Shown here: positions 6,129 through 6,999 of the stretch, piece by piece
Position numbering within the stretch: the stretch's first letter is position 1
How the letters are laid out: each line of letters opens with the position of its first letter
Assembly (NCBI GenBank): GCA_040510575.1
Contig: JBEVIU010000127.1
Coordinates: 1 to 6,999 of the forward strand
DNA: 6,999 bases
From: DASUMF01 sp040510575
GTDB lineage: Bacteria > Actinomycetota > Acidimicrobiia > IMCC26256 > DASPTH01
Direction: 5' to 3'
The notes under the pieces: generated by a model
Database searches by the model: none
What the model was told of the DNA's origin: nothing
What the model saw: the letters and a program-made list of their open reading frames with translations, nothing else
Translations under genes and position numbers: made by a program

Positions 6129-6999
6129 TGTTCGACTCGATCACGAACTTCGAGGTCACCGGGCCCTCGCTCGTCCTCGGCGCGATCACCGGCATGACCT
6201 ACGGCATCGTGGCGGTCGGCCTCGTGCTGGTGTACCGCTCGAGCCGGATCATCAACTTCGCCCAGGGGGCGATCGGCGCGCTCGGCGCCGCGCTCCTCGG
6301 CGTCGCGGTGGTCGAGTGGGGCATCACGTACTGGTTGGCGTTCCCGTTCGCGTTGCTCCTCTCGGCGTTCGCGGGCGCGGCGTCCGACGTTGTCGTGATC
6401 CGCAAGCTCAACAACGCGCCGGCTGTGATCGGCGTGGTCGCGACCCTGGGTCTCGCTCAGGTGCTCCTCATCTTCTCGGGCATCATCAACAGCACGGCCG
6501 GCGCCGGCGCGCAGTTCCCGTCGCCGCCCGGCTTCCCCGACTTCGACCTCGGGCCGCTGCGGGTGACCACCGCCTACTCCGCGATGCTGATCCTCACGCC
6601 GCTCATCGTGATCGGGCTGGTCCTCTTCTTCCGGCGCGGATGGTTCGGCCTCGCGATGCGAGCGTCGTCGACCAACGTCGAGGCCGCCCAGCTCACGGGC
6701 GTGAACGCCAAGCGCATGACCACCCTTGCGTGGGGCATCTCGGGCGCCGTCGCCGCCTACACCGCGATCCTCATCCTGCCGACGCGCGGATTCACCGGCG
6801 GCGACTTCCTGGGGCCGGGCCTGCTCCTACGAGCACTCACCGCCGCGGTGATCGCCCGCATGACCAGCCTCTCGGTGGCGATGATCGCGGGCATCGGCGT
6901 GGGCATCCTCGAGTCGCTGCTGCTCTGGAACTACCCGGACGGCAGCCTCGTCGAAGCGGTGCTGTTCGTGATCATCCTCGCTGCGCTCCTGCTGCAGCG
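6128..6999 (+). CDS. LivH-type ABC transporter permease, partial at the right edge
   Basis: The start ATG overlaps the fusion gene's TGA by one base (TGATG), and GGGGAG lies 8 nt upstream, so translation is coupled. The frame stays open for 290 codons to the window end, giving an incomplete protein. It is a polytopic membrane protein starting with a short polar tail and helix LVLGAITGMTYGIVAVGLVL. It shows the LivH-like INFAQGAIGALG motif (42-53), and the cytoplasmic RASSTNVEAAQLTGVNAKR segment (178-196), typical of the loop that contacts the ATPase in Liv/HAAT permeases. It should form part of the membrane channel fed by the binding protein. E. coli LivH is about 308 residues, so this gene could end soon after the edge. 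It could also continue into a fused LivM half, as seen in some actinobacteria. The cut prevents a decision. Confidence 0.92.
   Translation, partial: MFDSITNFEVTGPSLVLGAITGMTYGIVAVGLVLVYRSSRIINFAQGAIGALGAALLGVAVVEWGITYWLAFPFALLLSAFAGAASDVVVIRKLNNAPAVIGVVATLGLAQVLLIFSGIINSTAGAGAQFPSPPGFPDFDLGPLRVTTAYSAMLILTPLIVIGLVLFFRRGWFGLAMRASSTNVEAAQLTGVNAKRMTTLAWGISGAVAAYTAILILPTRGFTGGDFLGPGLLLRALTAAVIARMTSLSVAMIAGIGVGILESLLLWNYPDGSLVEAVLFVIILAALLLQ

Overview
The window is GC-rich DNA with wobble positions dominated by G and C, GTG starts and tightly packed plus-strand genes. This fits a high-GC actinobacterium. Several features suggest, but do not prove, an environmental lineage such as Acidimicrobiia: a Liv-type transporter beside an acyl-CoA synthetase, and an MFS-NBD fusion. 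No RNA genes, insertion sequences, CRISPR arrays or phage genes were seen.

Layout, all on the plus strand. Positions 1-125 form a non-coding leader with two strong, mutually exclusive inverted repeats (29-80) and a good ribosome binding site. Next come an ANL-superfamily acyl-CoA synthetase (126-1682), a secreted type 1 periplasmic-binding protein of the LivK/branched-chain amino acid class (1790-3139), and a less GC-rich leader (3140-3337) with a bulged stem-loop, a G-rich Shine-Dalgarno and a possible 21-codon leader ORF. These are followed by an unrecognised small lipoprotein (3338-3847), a 759-residue fusion of a 12-helix MFS-like membrane domain to a LivF-type ABC ATPase (3849-6128), and the start of a LivH-type permease that runs off the right edge (6128-6999+).

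The last three genes are translationally linked: 1 nt separates lipoprotein and fusion, and TGATG joins fusion and permease. Together with the binding protein they read as one Liv/HAAT-type uptake system. The adjacent CoA ligase suggests that the cargo is a carboxylic acid, captured outside the cell, imported and then activated as a CoA thioester. That substrate assignment is inference.

The most unusual element is the covalent joining of a secondary-transporter fold (MFS) to an ABC nucleotide-binding domain inside an apparent binding-protein-dependent ABC operon, together with an uncharacterised lipoprotein. No LivM or LivG partner is visible; they may lie beyond the right edge.
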